A stretch of 64,000 nt of DNA from the NCBI GenBank assembly GCA_946902985.2, contig OX336389.2, positions 342,896,444 through 342,960,443 of the forward strand, in the 5' to 3' direction. Positions 44,883 through 57,761 of this stretch are shown here, piece by piece. Within the stretch, counting starts at the first letter, position 1; each line of letters begins with the position of its first letter. The position numbers were made by a program, and so were the translations under genes. Source of the DNA: Meconema thalassinum. Lineage: Eukaryota; Arthropoda; Insecta; Orthoptera; Tettigoniidae. Under the pieces are notes generated by a model that did no database searches, was not told where the DNA came from, and saw only the letters and a list, made by a program, of their open reading frames with translations.

Positions 44883-46500
44883 TCAAAAGATAGTCCAAAA
44901 CTTCAACACGTTTCCATCATATTTGTTTTCTCTTGATCTCTCCTTACTCTTGACAGCTAGCACTGAGTGGTGTCCAGAAACAAGCCAAGAGTCAACATAC
45001 TTCTCTGGATCAAACTGCCAAAGGTGAGAGCCATTAATTTTCACAAACAACAGGCCAGAAACTGTTGTAATGTTGAGTGAAGATCTCAGTGGTGTTATTA
45101 TTAAGTTCATCTGAGAGAATCCTCTTTCACATTCACTCGACAAAATGGCAATCGAGTTGATTGATTGCTTTAAAGGAGCGAGGTTTTCTGGTAACGCTCT
45201 GGAGTAGATATATTCTCGGAAACCTGACATTAACTGTCTTTCGTTAATTTTAAACCTGAAAGCAAGTTTCCGCATTTCGTTTTCCCCAAACGTTATTGGG
45301 ACTTTTGTTGGCCAGGTTTTGGTGTCCATAACTTTAAAGGTTTCAGCTAACCCAACATCTTTTTCATCTAGCAGTCTTGTTTCAATAGACTTTTTAAGTG
45401 CCTCGTAAAATATTCCGGGGTTCAACGGCTGGTTGTTTGTTCACCCTTCTTTTGTGTGGAGGGTAACTCCTATAAAGACAAGTTGTTCACTGCTTCTGGA
45501 GCTACTGTTGAGTAGCATCCTGGAACTGTTTTTCTTTCTTCAAATAAAGCAACTGTGATTTGTAATTTTCTGTTTGCATAGCTCCAATCTGCATTGCGAT
45601 GCTGTAAACTTCACTTAGTTCTGAAAGTTCTTGCAAAGCATCAGCCATCAACCCCAGGTCTAGAATGAAATTAGTTTCCGTGATCTTGTTAAGGAGGCCA
45701 GAAAAAGTACTTTTCTCTTTGCTGTCTCTAGATGGGTCATTTGAAGCTTCTTTAAAGAGTTGGACTAATGCTTCGTAGGAAACCCTAACAGCTGACACAG
45801 ATCTGAAACGAGATGCAACCCAATGGGTGCTCAGAACTCTTCCAATTTTTAAAATTTCTGTCTCCAGTAGACTTGTACAGCTTCAGTTCCCTGCTGTTCT
45901 TTGGCGAAGCATGATAGACAACATAGAGTATGTCATTAAAGGATTTAAACCTATTAACTCCTGAAACTGATTTAATAACGTCTACACCGACAGCTCAAGT
46001 CTGTGGTTTGCACAGTGCCAAACAATAACAGACGGAAATTTCTGACTAAATAATGTCCCAATACCTTTGTGTTTACCAATCATAGTGACAGCGCCTTCAC
46101 AAGTTAAGCTTGTAAAGTTATTACTTAAAAAAGTGTCAAGACATTCCACTAGAGTGAAGACAGTTCATCCAAGAGTCAAAAACAGCCATAGCAGTAACAC
46201 CATCAAGTTCTATCAGATCCAAAAAGATGTTAGTGGAGCCACTCATACCAGTTTTAGGCAAAGAACACTGAACGTATACAATCAAACTTGACTTTTTACT
46301 TAAAGAAGTGGATTCATCAATTATCAGACCAATTTTTGTCTCATTTTAAATGATTTCATCTACAAATGTTTTCTTCATTTCCTTACTAATGTGCAAAGCA
46401 ATATTAGCACAAGCTTTGTGACCCATGTTAACCCCATTTAGTTCTTGGAAATCAACTTCTGTTTCAAAATTGTTTACTGTTGGCAGGCATATTTTCTGAT
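44883..46500 (-). pseudogene. hAT-derived transposase relic (KIAA1586/ZMYM-like)
   Basis: The C-terminal block 45425-44883 has SSECERGFSQMNLI and TPLRSSLNITTVSGLLFVKI, the hAT C-terminal dimerisation region as found in KIAA1586-like proteins, and YVDSWLVSGHHS. The block 45798-45502 is a helical middle part. Further upstream (46440-46150) is GLIIDESTSLSKKSSLIVYV, the first catalytic-aspartate region, preceded by NMGHKACANIALHISKEMKK. Stops and frameshifts separate the blocks. No terminal repeats were identified. Confidence 0.75.
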
Positions 46501-47497
46501 ATACTGAGACTAGGGTTAAAAATTATAAAAAGCATTTATCAACAGTTGGCAGCCCTGATGACTAAAGAACATGCATAGTCGTATCTGTTAAGGTACAAAA
46601 ACCACATTCGAAATTTAGTTGAAGTTAACTAAATAGTATGGAGCCTATCAGCATGCACAGAATCATGTTGGCAACATTGCCATGTGTGTTTTGCTCAATC
46701 TGAACGTCATATTCTACTATACACATATGTGCCAATTTTTGAAGAAATCCATTAGTTAGTATGGAAGTTACATGCAGTTAAACATTGAACAATCAGCATG
46801 CATATAATTATCTTGGCAACACTGTTGTGTATGGGCTCCAGAAAAATTAATCTGAAACACTGTATTATGTTCTACAAGTGTGCCAATTTTGGAACAGTTC
46901 CCGTGGATACCGTCTGAGATACACAACTTAAGAGTTCAAATTTCAATTTTGCTTTTTCAGCAGTTGGTAACACTCAAATATGGCCTTGAGATGTCCTGGA
47001 TCTTCAATCATACCAAATTTCGATACCTGACAGAAAGACAGATAACAAACACACATCTGCCTGGATAGATCTCATAGGTCTACCTTGGCTAGAAAAATAA
47101 TGTTTATACTTTTAATAATAATCATTGTAAGACCCTTCCAAGATTTAAATGCTTGGAAGAGCCGGGAATCAAATCCGATTCCTAAGGGGTGGGAGACATC
47201 AGTGTTATCCACTATACCAAAAGGAGGTTTGGTGAAACATCAGGACCTGAAAATACTGATTTAATTCAATTTAGAGACTATTTGGAAAATTATCAATACA
47301 GAAGGAAAACTGAAGGCCATACAAATCACAGGCAGATCACAAACTCAATGAAAAATACAATTCGATCACCGAGTTAAGAGAATATCTTCCATCCCAGATA
47401 CAAAGCACTGGTTTCCTCGTGCTGATAATCAGGAGTGTGGTGAGCCGACTTTGATTTGAACAAGGCATACACAGGAGAACCCCACCAGGCTTGATGG
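46501..47497. other. intergenic with degenerate tandem repeat and tRNA-like remnant
   Basis: Holds the two-unit repeat at 46648-46905 and a tRNA-like remnant near 47150-47215 (complement of GGAATCGGATTTGATTCCCGG). Otherwise nothing. Confidence 0.4.
46648..46905. repeat. degenerate tandem repeat, two units of about 145 bases
   Basis: Both units have ATCAGCATGCA, TTGGCAACA.TG and TGTGCCAATTTT.GAA in order. Confidence 0.7.
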
Positions 47498-47854
47498 ATG
47501 CTATCCATTTCGTATCTAGCAAATATGTTTGCTTTCAGTGCTCAAGCAGGACATAACACAAACATCGTCAATAAACTAGAAGTACTAAGTAAATTCAATG
47601 CTTTACTCTTCGTTGAAAAATGGTTTCATTCATCCACTGGGTCTGACGCTGCCTACACCGATCTGAAGCCATGGCATGACTTGATTAAGTACAGCAAGCA
47701 AAATCTTCAAGTTGCTAACGCAGCCATAAATGTCACGAAATTATTATTTTTCCTTTTCTTTCACAGAGTTTCTGTTGCAGAGTTGCATGGGCATTACTTC
47801 AAATTCCAAGACCAAAAGATTTTGAGAGGGACCATGGGACATTTCCAATTCTGA
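47498..47854 (+). CDS. unrecognised ORF fragment, possibly transposon-derived
   Basis: 118 codons, the plausible conserved part starting about MFAFSAQAGHNTNIVNKLEV and including LKPWHDLIKYSKQNLQVA. The text looks protein-like rather than random but I do not recognise a domain. No splice site or partner exon found. May be a fragment of a mobile-element ORF. Confidence 0.3.
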   Translation: MLSISYLANMFAFSAQAGHNTNIVNKLEVLSKFNALLFVEKWFHSSTGSDAAYTDLKPWHDLIKYSKQNLQVANAAINVTKLLFFLFFHRVSVAELHGHYFKFQDQKILRGTMGHFQF

Positions 47855-47994
47855 ACCACAGTACAGAACTCATGTTTTACTGGCCCCAAATGGTGGTTCT
47901 CGTTTCATAGCATTGGGATTAAGGTACACTGGTTTGATCCAAATTACCAAGAAGCAGAGAAATGCCTGTTGTTGATTGATTTAAGTGCTTTGCA

Positions 47995-48350
47995 ACATTG
48001 TGGTTGTATAGCCCCATGTACTTGGGTATGTGTGGAATTTGTCTGATAACCTGTGTTATTGAGATGGCTGTATTAATGTCTGTAGTTGTAATTCAGATGA
48101 GGATTGTGAAGGAAGTAGCCGTGGCCTTCAATTAGCAACCGTCCGGCATTCACCTGGAGAAGAAGTGGGAAACCAAGGAAAACTACTTCCAGGATGGCCG
48201 AGGTGGGAATTGAACCCGCCTCCTGTCCGTTTGGCCTCACAAGAATGAGTGTACCCCGTTCCAGCCCAAGACCAGAATTAAATTTCTTTACAGAGCTGGG
48301 AATCAAACCCAGGCCTCCATGGTGACAGCAAAGAGTGCTGGCCACTATGC
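47995..48350 (-). mobile_element. SINE S4 second copy
   Basis: Matches 35262-35640 in order: CATGTACTTGGGTATGTGT, GATAACCTGTGTTAT, CACTTCTTCTCC..GGTG (complement) and two B-box-like words GGGAATTGAACCCG and GGGAATCAAACCCAGG on the given strand. Confidence 0.75.
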
Positions 48351-48949
48351 AATGAGAGAAACACAGAGAAATGTGTGTGGCATATCAAAGTGAAATCTCT
48401 CTAAATAGGCTCTGTAGCTCTTTCAAAACTTCTCAAAAAATTCTAAACAGTACTTATGCAAGTGGGTGATTAAATTATTATCAATGGAAACAAATTCTAT
48501 ACTTTCAGAGACATTAAATATGCCGATAGCCTCCTCCACCAAACCACTGTAGTAATTTGATGTAAATATTAAAGGCCAAAGGCAAACTGCAATTACTGTA
48601 CTCATTAGTTACTATATTTGTGGATTTGAAGGATTATACAACAAACTCCTTTAAAAAAGAAGCAATCTCTATTGTTCATGGTGTAGTCACGTTCTTGTTC
48701 GTGAACCATAGACAACGGCTGAGCAGCCTAGTAAGTGGTCTTGACAGTCGGGACACAAGTTAACTTACTAAGGAATAGGAGTGGGCTTGAACATATTCCG
48801 AGTCGTGGCCCTCCTTGTGCTCAGGCGGCTAGGACTACCCAACTTACTGGTTTGTTACCCGAGGTGAAACTCAGGGGCCCTGTGTAAGACTAGAAACCTG
48901 CTTCACTTGTACTCTCTAAATCTGCTAAAAATGTCATGAGCAAGCCTCA
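48351..48949. other. intergenic, nothing recognised
   Basis: No supported feature. Confidence 0.35.
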
Positions 48950-51440
48950 GACCTATGGTAGTGAACAAGTCCCACTCCCATCTGATGATCAGGGACTCCT
49001 TGGAAACGAACAGGCAATCGAACTGGTATTTGATGGGGTTCTATTAATACTGAGGATGGTTATGGCAGAAAAAATGTAGAGCTAGCAGAGTCATCAAGTA
49101 GGATGAGATTGGATATTACAAGGTATACCTGTCAGGTGTAAAACGAGGCAGGGCAAAGGGGGGACTAGGGTTGTATGTTGAGAGAAACTCCGATTATAAG
49201 ATAGTTTTTGTGAGGTACATAAATGAACCAATAATGTGGATAGATTTAGAAAAGTAAGGAAATCGGGTCAGGATTGTTTCAGTGTACACTCCATGAAGGT
49301 GCAGATCAGGACGAATTAGACAGATTTTATGAGGCACTGAGTGATGTGGCAGCGAGTGTTAACAATAAGGATATTGTAGTACTGATAGGCAGGATTTCAA
49401 TGCTAGGATAGGAAATAGGACCGTAGTGTATGAGAAAGAAATAGGTTAGTAGGGTGAGGATAGGAAAATGAACACCAAGGGGAGATGTTGACTGGACTTC
49501 TGTGCTAGCATGGGGTTATCTGTTGCGAACTCATTCTCGAAGCATAAGCAGATTCACAGATATACATGAAGGATAAAGGAACCAGGTCAATAATAGACAA
49601 TATCATTACCCTACCAACTTTGAATTTAGTAAATTGATATGAAATTTTAGGTTATTCAGGGGCTTTCTTGATGAAATAGACCACAAACTGAACTGCATAG
49701 TTAGACCTGAAGTGCAGAAAGTGTGGGCTGTTGCAAATGGACTAGGGTTGAGAATATTCAGAATAAGGAATAAGGTAGAAATACATGGAAATGATTGATG
49801 AGAAATTCGAAAGAATAGATGGTAAAGAATTGCATGACATTCAAATGAAGTGATCAGGATACAGAGATGCAGTAATAGAAGTAGCAAAGTCATGTCGAGA
49901 CAACAGTGTGTTACGACTGGAGAAGGTGCACATTCTAGTGGAATGACATAGTGAAGTCTGCTTGTAAATGTAAAAAGAATGTTAACCAAAAATGGCTCAA
50001 ACAAAGAAACTGGCAGACCGAGAACTTGATGTAGTGGAAAGGAACAGAACCAAACAAATGATGATAGCCCAAACGGAAATCATGGGTGGAATTTGGAGAT
50101 AAATCAGAAAAGGTAAGTCAAGCACCAGGAATGCCTTTCTGGAGTGTTATAAAGAATCTTAGAAATGAAGGGAAAAAAGAAATGAACAGTGGATAATTCA
50201 GGGAAACTCATAGATACGATGGAAGCACTGGTAAGTTGGCAGGAATACTTTGAAAACTCGCTAAGTGTGAATGGAGACTTATCTGGCAATGTGGCAGATA
50301 TTTAAATTATGCAGTAGGAGAATGAGAACAGGATCACGGTTGAGGAAGTAGAGAGGGTAGTAAATAAGCTACAATGTCACTAAGTGGCAGGGGTAGATGA
50401 AATTCGGCCAGAAATGGTAAAGCATAGTGAGAAAGCAGGGATGAAATGGTTGCATAGGAGAATTGAAATGGCATGGGATTTAGGAAAGGTACCCTCTCAC
50501 TGGACAAAGCAATAATTGTCCCATTTTATAAGCAAGGTAACAAGAAAGATTGCAATAATTATAGAGGCATTTCTTTGATAAGTGTCCCAGGCAAAGTGTA
50601 TTCAGGGATTGTAGAAAGGAGAGTTCCACCATTGGCTGAGAATAAGATGGATGAAAACCAGTGAGACTTTATACCACAAGGATGTGAAGATTGAATTTTT
50701 AGTATGCACCAAGTTATTGGGAAATACTACGAGAGGAATTGACAGTTGTGAGCGTTTTGTATATGTAGAGAAGGTGTACAATAGATTACCCAGGGAGAAG
50801 ATTCTACAGGCAATCAAAAGCATTTGTTTTGATAATCAGGCTGCAGTAACAATTGATGGTAGGATGAATTCTTGGCTCACGATTGTTTATTTTATAAATG
50901 GACCATTTGCTGAAGGGCATAAACTGGCTGGGTGGGATTCAAATAGGTAGAATCTAGGTAAGCAATCTGGTCTATGCTGATGACTTGGCTATAATGACAT
51001 ACTCCCTGTCTTCTAACATGTTAGAACTTGAGCAGAAATGTAGGGAATATGGTTCGAAAGTCAGAATTTTAAAAACAAATGTAATGTCAATAGGGAAGAA
51101 ACATAAGAAAATGGAGCAGGTGGACCATTTTAAGAACTTAGGTTGTGTATTCTCTCAGGACGGCGGTAGAGCAAAAGAGGTACGAGTCGAGGAGCAGAAG
51201 AGCCAATGCAGTGCGTTCTCAGTTGTGATCTACAGTATTCTGCAAGAATTAAGTTAGTATAGCGACAAAATTCTCACGTCACTCAGTATTTAGACTGAAC
51301 TTGCTGTATGGAAGTGAGAGCTGGGTCGACTCAGGATCTCGCATACATAAGCCAGGGGTAACTGATGTGAGGATAGCATGAATGATTTCTGGGACAAATA
51401 GATGGGAGCAATGGCAAGGGGGTCAACATCCTTGCATAAC
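48950..51440 (+). pseudogene. decayed LINE (LINE-D), endonuclease and RT
   Basis: Endonuclease remnants near 49300-49400 (DELDRFYEALSDVAA, NNKDIVVLIGDFNAR-like after one shift). RT remnants follow: AIIVPFYKQGNKKDCNNYRGIS at about 50504-50580, then YADDLAIMTYS near 50970-51000 with the catalytic pair kept, and a LLYGSESW-type thumb near 51300. Numerous stops and shifts. Confidence 0.75.
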
Positions 51441-51469
51441 TGCACAGGGATTCGAAGCAAAAGGAAGCA

Positions 51470-51580
51470 AACTTGTAGTCTTACGTAATCATTAATCTCT
51501 CATTCATAAGCCATGGGACCACCTTGTTTATGTGGAAACCGAACCACAGGACATGGCATTTTGCTTCGAAAATAAAACTG
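51470..51580 (-). mobile_element. SINE S1 body fragment, second inverted copy
   Basis: Matches 26027-26130 and 18735-18840 (complement): CCACAGGACATGGCATTTTG and AAGCCATGGGACCACC. Confidence 0.75.
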
Positions 51581-51830
51581 GGTCTGCCTTGGACAGGGGC
51601 AAGCTGCATTACCTCTGCATCATCAGCCTCACCAGAATTAGAACCCGTAAACTTGGACACAGCGAGTGAAACTTTACTGCAATGTCAAGCAGCCACACTG
51701 AGGATGAACTGACGGCGTATGGGCTAAAAATGGGAAATTTTACGGTGGGCTAGAATATATTTCTATGGAATATTTAAGACTATATTTTCTTTATGGAAAT
51801 GTAACTGATCTAGTTTAATTTGTGCGCCTT
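51581..51830. other. intergenic, nothing recognised
   Basis: Short spacer before LINE-A copy 2. Confidence 0.35.
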
Positions 51831-51837
51831 ATTCTAC

Positions 51838-52817
51838 AGGGATAGGAGGGTGATCTACAATCTATACAGAAACCAGACGGCAGTCATTCGAGCTGAAGGA
51901 CAAGAGAGAGGAGCTGGTATTCAGAAGGGTGTAAGGCAAGGCTGCAACTTATCACCCATACTCTTCAATCTTTACATTGAACAAGCAATGAAGGAAATTG
52001 GTGAAAGATATAAAGTGGGAGTGAAGATTCAAAGAAAAATAAATTCAAATTTGCTGATGACGTAGTCATCTTGGCCGACACGGCAGAGAATTTGAATGAG
52101 TTTTTTAATGGTATGGATTCTGTCTTGAGGGAAGAATTCATGATGAAAATCAATAAATGTAAAACAAAAATATTGGAATGCAGCTGCAATAAATCAGAAC
52201 CTCTATGAACATCAAATTGACAGGTGAAAAGCTCAAGGAAGTAGGAGACTTCTGTTACTTAGGAAGCATAATAACCAGTGATGGGCAAAGCAAAGAGGAT
52301 ATAAAGAGTAGGTTGTCTCAGGCAAGGAAAGCATTTCTAAATAAAAAGAATCTGTTGACATCGAATATATATTTAGGTATTAGGAAGTCATTTTTGAAAG
52401 CCTTTGTCTGGAGCATGGCACTCTATGGACTGTTGGAGCAGCAGAAAAGAGGAGAAATGAAGCGTTTGAAATGTAGGGTTACAGGAGAATGATGGAAGAT
52501 CAGATGGGTAGATAGGGTAACAAATGAAGAGGTATTAAGAAGAGTGGAAGAGGAGAGATGTTTCTGGCGACTGCTAATGAAGAGAAGAGATAGGTTGGTA
52601 GGACACATACAACGACACCCAGGAATAGCAAGTTTAGTTATGGAAGGAAGGGTCGAGGACAAGAACTGTAGGGGTAGACCAAGGTTAGAATATGTTAAAC
52701 AGATTGCTTCGGATGTAGGTTGTGGTAGCTATGTAGAGATGAAACTATTAGCTCAGGACAGGGAGGCGTGGAGGGCTGCATCAAACCAGTCAAAAGACTG
52801 AAGACTCAAACAACAAC
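51838..52817 (+). mobile_element. LINE-A copy 2, 5'-truncated
   Basis: ATTCTAC at 51831-51837 and 52818-52824 is the target duplication. The body starts in the RT ([13 protein letters not shown]) and ends at the family terminus CAAACAACAA. Coding is broken by small indels, one just before the palm motif (FADDVVILAD is still readable, unlike FADY in copy 1). Other indels lie in the thumb near 52200 and 52430. Confidence 0.88.
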
Positions 52818-52963
52818 ATTCTACTTATTTTGTGTCTCTAGTGTGTGTATCAATACAAACTGCCCAAACAAAAATGTCTTCTGTTACCGGTAAGTGTTGA
52901 CGGAAAAACAGCCTGTTAAAGAAATGTTCCAGATGGTCAACACAAATTGTGCCCAATTACACT

Positions 52964-53090
52964 AGGCGGGAAACAAGTATTTACATACCCTACAAACTAA
53001 CACGCTTTTATGTACAAATAACTACCTAATTGGATGATATGTTTCGAAAGTCACGCGTTCATCCTCCGATCCTGCTCACTTAGGCCTAAT
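52964..53090 (-). mobile_element. possible Penelope-like terminal fragment
   Basis: On the minus strand GGAGGATGAACGCG...TTTCGAAACATATC resembles the hammerhead-like motif of the 9032-11119 arms, at a similar distance from a CCCGCC/GGCGGGAAA edge. No second arm found. Confidence 0.3.
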
Positions 53091-54279
53091 GAGTGCATCT
53101 TCATGAATTACACTTGAACACAAATACAGTATATATAGGCCTACAATATTTATATTACATAAGTTTGTAAAAACTTGTGTAACGTGTCAACTATTTACAG
53201 ACAGTATATTACACTTCTATGGTTGTTGGGTTCATTATTATTATTAATAATAATAAAGTGGATTAAGTCTGTTGTCTATTGAATTGTAATTATGAATAAT
53301 TTCAGTGAAGTTGTCTGCACTATTTTGTTATTGTTTTAAATCAACCGTTCCCATTTAAACCATAGGCCTAATTGTATTGTAATAATCATGTGGCGAATGC
53401 ACCGATACAAAAATACACAAATGCACTGAATGTAATGGAATTAAGTAAACTTATCTGGTTTTTAGAACTGATCCTTTTATCATGACAAAACAGCCTGTAT
53501 CATACATAAAAACTCCCTTTTGTTGAAATGGTACGTGAGGGAAAGTAATCTTTTACATAACTTGCATGTAATACTGATGAGTTGCTGCACTATAGTTCCT
53601 CTTCTGGTAAGGAATAAGCATGAATAAAACAAGTTTAATTTCACAATTCCACCATTATGCTCAGTCATTTGGTACTAATGAGACTGGCGAATGTCAATCT
53701 TCCTGAGGAATTCTGAGAGATTCTCGCTTTCTTGCAAGAAACAGCAGGTTATAGGCTATATATTTTTCTAATTCAGTCCATTTGGTAATGCAAATATTCA
53801 GGTAAATGTTGTTTAGGGTAAATTACTTTGATTACTTAGCTTCAGATTCAATAAAACCATTTCAAAATAAAATAAAGCTCGACAAGCTTGATTCACACCT
53901 CCCAAAGTAACTCCAACCATCATATATGCGTGTCCCTAAAAATTGGGAAGAGAATTTTTAAACCGATCTGGTTACACAGGCATTTTACCTGAATGTGACA
54001 ATATGTGGATAATGGGTTCTAATCTAAGTCTGTCATGAACTAATGGTCTGTCAATAACCAGACCTAGCCCATTACAAACCAACGGTACTGTAACTGACCA
54101 ATAATTTGACACATGTAAACAAAGCCTAACTCATATGCAGCATGAAGCGCCTCATATGTACAGTATCCAGGTTCTAGGTTATCGGTATACTCGCACAACA
54201 TAAATAAAATCACAATATTGCGGACACAACCGAATTCACACTTGTCTTGTTAGTAATCAACGATGTGTTCACAGAAGCC

Positions 54280-54345
54280 GTGGCATAGAAACATCAGGGG
54301 CCGATAACCTAGATGTTAGGTCCCTTAAAACAACGATTATCATAT
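54280..54345 (+). mobile_element. short SINE-like 3' tail
   Basis: GGGGCCGATAACCTAGATGT, then TTAGGTCCCTTAAAACAAC, a word I associate with tRNA-derived SINE tails in insects. No head. Confidence 0.4.
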
Positions 54346-56432
54346 CATAGAAGCAACGAGGACACATGATAACATTGTCACATATTTCCAGGTTATAACC
54401 CACACAGTTGCACAGCTAGTATTGCATCCTCCAGTATACCGTAGTTATCTACGGGATAAAACCGAATAAAATTAGCAGCCACAGGTAAGGTACAAGCATT
54501 GCAACGTTTAGTCCAAATGGTCCAGATTAAATTCCAAATTCAACCATGGAGGATTTAAATGCAAGCACACAATGCTGGTGTAGGCAACACACCAGGTTAC
54601 AAATTTAATCCCACAGGTTATCAGTGGTTTTCACATGGAACCACGAATACAATTCTGATGACCACAATGTGCTAAGCCTCTACAAGGGAAACAAATTAAT
54701 TCATCTCCCTACAGCCTTATGCTAAAACTTTAAACAGCCCACACTGGTTACAAAGGAATGGTTATGTACTGATCAAGACACGGAGACTGTCAAACATGCA
54801 GTGTCAGCCAAGACTATGATTGTGTCTCACTGCACTGAAATAAAACTTCTGCCAAGATATGTTTCTTCCAATGCACACCTGGTTTTCTGTCACCCCATAG
54901 CCATACAGAGATGAGTCTGGGCTGTAATATTAGCTCTGTTTTGCTGCAAAAAGAAGTGCACTAGGAATATTACAGACACGCACATCATGATTGCAAAAAT
55001 TGTATTTTTTTTAAGCCAATGATTTGGGAAATTTGAGCTGAACATGTTGCCTTATCCAAGTGAGGGACAAGAACACAGTTTACGGCAAGAGTGCATTGAC
55101 GGAATAGAAAGCTCTGCAAAGTATCAACACAAGTGCTTTACAGTGCAGCCTAACGTGGAAAGCATATTATGAAACATTGTATTTCAAATAATATGCCCTT
55201 ACAAGACTGTAAATTGATTTAGCAAAGGGATTCCTAACCTATATGAAGGAAATCACCAGTGAGCATGATTTATGCATATTTATTAGTTTTTATATTACAA
55301 TGAATGAAATAAAGGGTTTTGAATGTTTTTGAAGTAATAAATATCTTGACGAAAACTTAAGATACATACTCCACCAAATTACACACCATGTACAGCAAAG
55401 CCAATATGTTCACATTATTGCAATTTGTATTGATTAAAGGATGTCAAATATTCTCACCTCACAATCATAATTGCACGTTAAATTCATTTTCTTATAACAA
55501 CATTAATAATAATGTGGTAAATCATCCCATATATATATTTACATCATAAAATAATTTAAAGAACTCAACATAAGAAAGAATAAAACACATACAATATAAC
55601 AACATAACCAATTTCAGTGATATCTTTCAAAATAGTTTCTTTTTTTCCTCATATGAAAACTGATGTCAACTTGTAAACTGATCTCTGGTTTAAATTATTC
55701 CAATTCACTAAATGCATATTCTGGTCATAAACCACATTACGCTATCTCAGCAATGAACTGTATCACATGAGCTAAACAAAGAACATTTATTCATATAATA
55801 TCTTTTATGACATCACATATTTCACCTACCACCTGCTTTGTTATTTTTTTAAAAGTCTTTTTTCAATATTTTGTCACATCCATACGTAATTACATTTATA
55901 ATTCATTGCCACAAAGAATAATGTAATTAACCATTCTACAGCAGTATTGAATATACAAGTATTTTGGGATACCTTATTTTTGAAGCATTTCTTGATATAT
56001 TAAAAAAATGGAGGATACGATAGTGCAAGATGATATTGAATAAATGAACAATAAGCTTGAGAGTGGGATACAGCATAAGCATTCCAAGAAATCCTACACC
56101 CAAAAATGTATTGACAATATTCTATTACACTACAGCCTATCAGTATTTTCTCCATTATTTCTTTAATGCCAAATGTAATTAATTCTTTAAGCAACACTGT
56201 AATTACTCTGGCATTGTATTTCAACAGGCTCAAATGTTCATGATCATCAAGTAATAGTACAAATCAAGCTGCAAGATTGTGAAGAACGTTTCACAGAAAA
56301 TCTAGATCATGCGAGACCCTTTCCTCCTTGATATTCATTCTAAAAACATAAATGTCAATAGCAATTCAAATTTTGCAGCACATGCCATTAATATTTCATC
56401 CCTCTTTATAATATGTTTAACAAGGAAACATC

Positions 56433-57761
56433 CTACTGTTCTTCATCTCCAAGATCAAGTTTAACTTTAGAAAAGTCAAAGTCCTCACCCGTACCTCGTC
56501 TGAAAATGTCGAGCACATCCAGGCAAGTTGTTTCGAAGTGGGTAGTAGCATCGTATGAAGCAGATATGAAGATCTGGCTGTTTAATCCGTCATCCGTTGG
56601 CTCATAAAAGTCGCTAATGCTGACAAACTTTTGACGAATTGGGCCCAACAGATCCAGGCCCGGTTTGATTTCAGATTCTGGGTTGTCAGTCTCTACTGTG
56701 GTTGACACCATGGCAATGAACCACCCCTTAGCAGCCACCTGGTGAGTATAGCTGACAAGAGAAACATAGATGTCAGACTTGCGTCCAACCTGCTTCTGAG
56801 GAATGATAATTTGTGTTGAGAGGGCATCCCTTGTATTGGGGATGGGATGATCCAACAGGCAGATGCATCGAACGACCTGAGCAGTCTTCTTCACCCTCTT
56901 GGGCACATAGGATGGGTCACAATACACTTGCTGACATCGGGCAACTTCTTGACCAGATCTGACTCCCACAACTTTACCATTTTCCAAAACTATCTCATCA
57001 ATCGGTTTATCTAACATGTAAGTGCCTCCATAGATGGCACTGAGACGAGCAAAGCCCTGAGGAAGTTCACCAAGACCATACATGGGGTATAGATAAGGAG
57101 ATTTCCCATATCGTGCCAAGGAGTCGCTGTACAGCTTTATTCTTCGCACAGTTTCTACAGCACTTCTGTTCAGGTAGTCATCATCCCGATACAAAGCTAG
57201 TGCATGCCCTGTGAAATCTTGTGTGTTCTTATCCAGCCCAAACTTGTCATAAATTTGCTGCATTGTGCAAGTGTTAGGATCCATATCCTTCCATGTTTTG
57301 GGATCATCTTCTTTGACATCTTGTACATATATCAGAAAATTTCGGAAACGCCTTTTCTCAAACATGCCCATCAAGTCAGAAGCAAGGGCTTCTTTTTGAT
57401 CCACAGGAACTTTGGATATTTTGCCACCTTTGTAGACATAACTACCTTCAACAGATTTGAATTCCAAATATCTGGTAACCCCAGTGTGAATCAATAACTT
57501 TACCAAGGAGCCATTGGCCATCAAAAACTTCGGAATTAAATCTGCATTCCAATCTCTACCTCGTCCGTAACTCTCATCCGGTGGCGGGGCACCAAAACGT
57601 GTAAAAAGTTCTTCCAACGGAGTGATGGAGGCTGATTCTCCACCGTAATACTTATTGCGGTCTACATGAAGAACTTTCTTACCCGAAACAGAGAGCATAC
57701 CACTAATGATACACTCCTTTAGTCCAGTTCCAAGAACAATAGCATCATATTCTTCATCCAT
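56433..57761 (-). CDS. Gdi: Rab GDP dissociation inhibitor, complete, single exon
   Basis: 442 residues, the normal family length. GDI extracts GDP-bound, prenylated Rab GTPases from membranes, keeps them soluble in the cytosol and returns them to donor membranes. The start is the ATG at 57761; the preceding GTG is not needed. SCR1: G11-T-G-L-K-E-C17 and D34-R-N-K-Y-Y-G-G-E-S. The Rab-binding platform residues are present: Y39, E232, R239, T247 and M249 within [23 protein letters not shown]. The C-terminal [16 protein letters not shown] matches the end of domain II, and the protein ends GDEEQ. No stop, shift or intron interrupts the frame. A full-length GDI without introns in such a repeat-rich genome suggests a retrocopy or an ancestrally intron-poor gene. 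It is clearly under coding constraint by eye. Confidence 0.95.
   Translation of the reverse strand: MDEEYDAIVLGTGLKECIISGMLSVSGKKVLHVDRNKYYGGESASITPLEELFTRFGAPPPDESYGRGRDWNADLIPKFLMANGSLVKLLIHTGVTRYLEFKSVEGSYVYKGGKISKVPVDQKEALASDLMGMFEKRRFRNFLIYVQDVKEDDPKTWKDMDPNTCTMQQIYDKFGLDKNTQDFTGHALALYRDDDYLNRSAVETVRRIKLYSDSLARYGKSPYLYPMYGLGELPQGFARLSAIYGGTYMLDKPIDEIVLENGKVVGVRSGQEVARCQQVYCDPSYVPKRVKKTAQVVRCICLLDHPIPNTRDALSTQIIIPQKQVGRKSDIYVSLVSYTHQVAAKGWFIAMVSTTVETDNPESEIKPGLDLLGPIRQKFVSISDFYEPTDDGLNSQIFISASYDATTHFETTCLDVLDIFRRGTGEDFDFSKVKLDLGDEEQ

Larger units (their letters stand above)
52825..56432. other. gene-poor stretch up to the GDI stop; part is probably GDI 3' UTR
   Basis: Contains a Penelope-like end (52964-53090) and a SINE tail (54280-54345). 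Minus-strand AATAAA signals lie at 55786-55791 and 55279-55284, either of which could end the GDI transcript. No other gene seen. Confidence 0.4.

Noticed and set aside
56413..57497. Plus-strand ORFs over GDI
   Set aside because: Shadows of the GDI coding strand.
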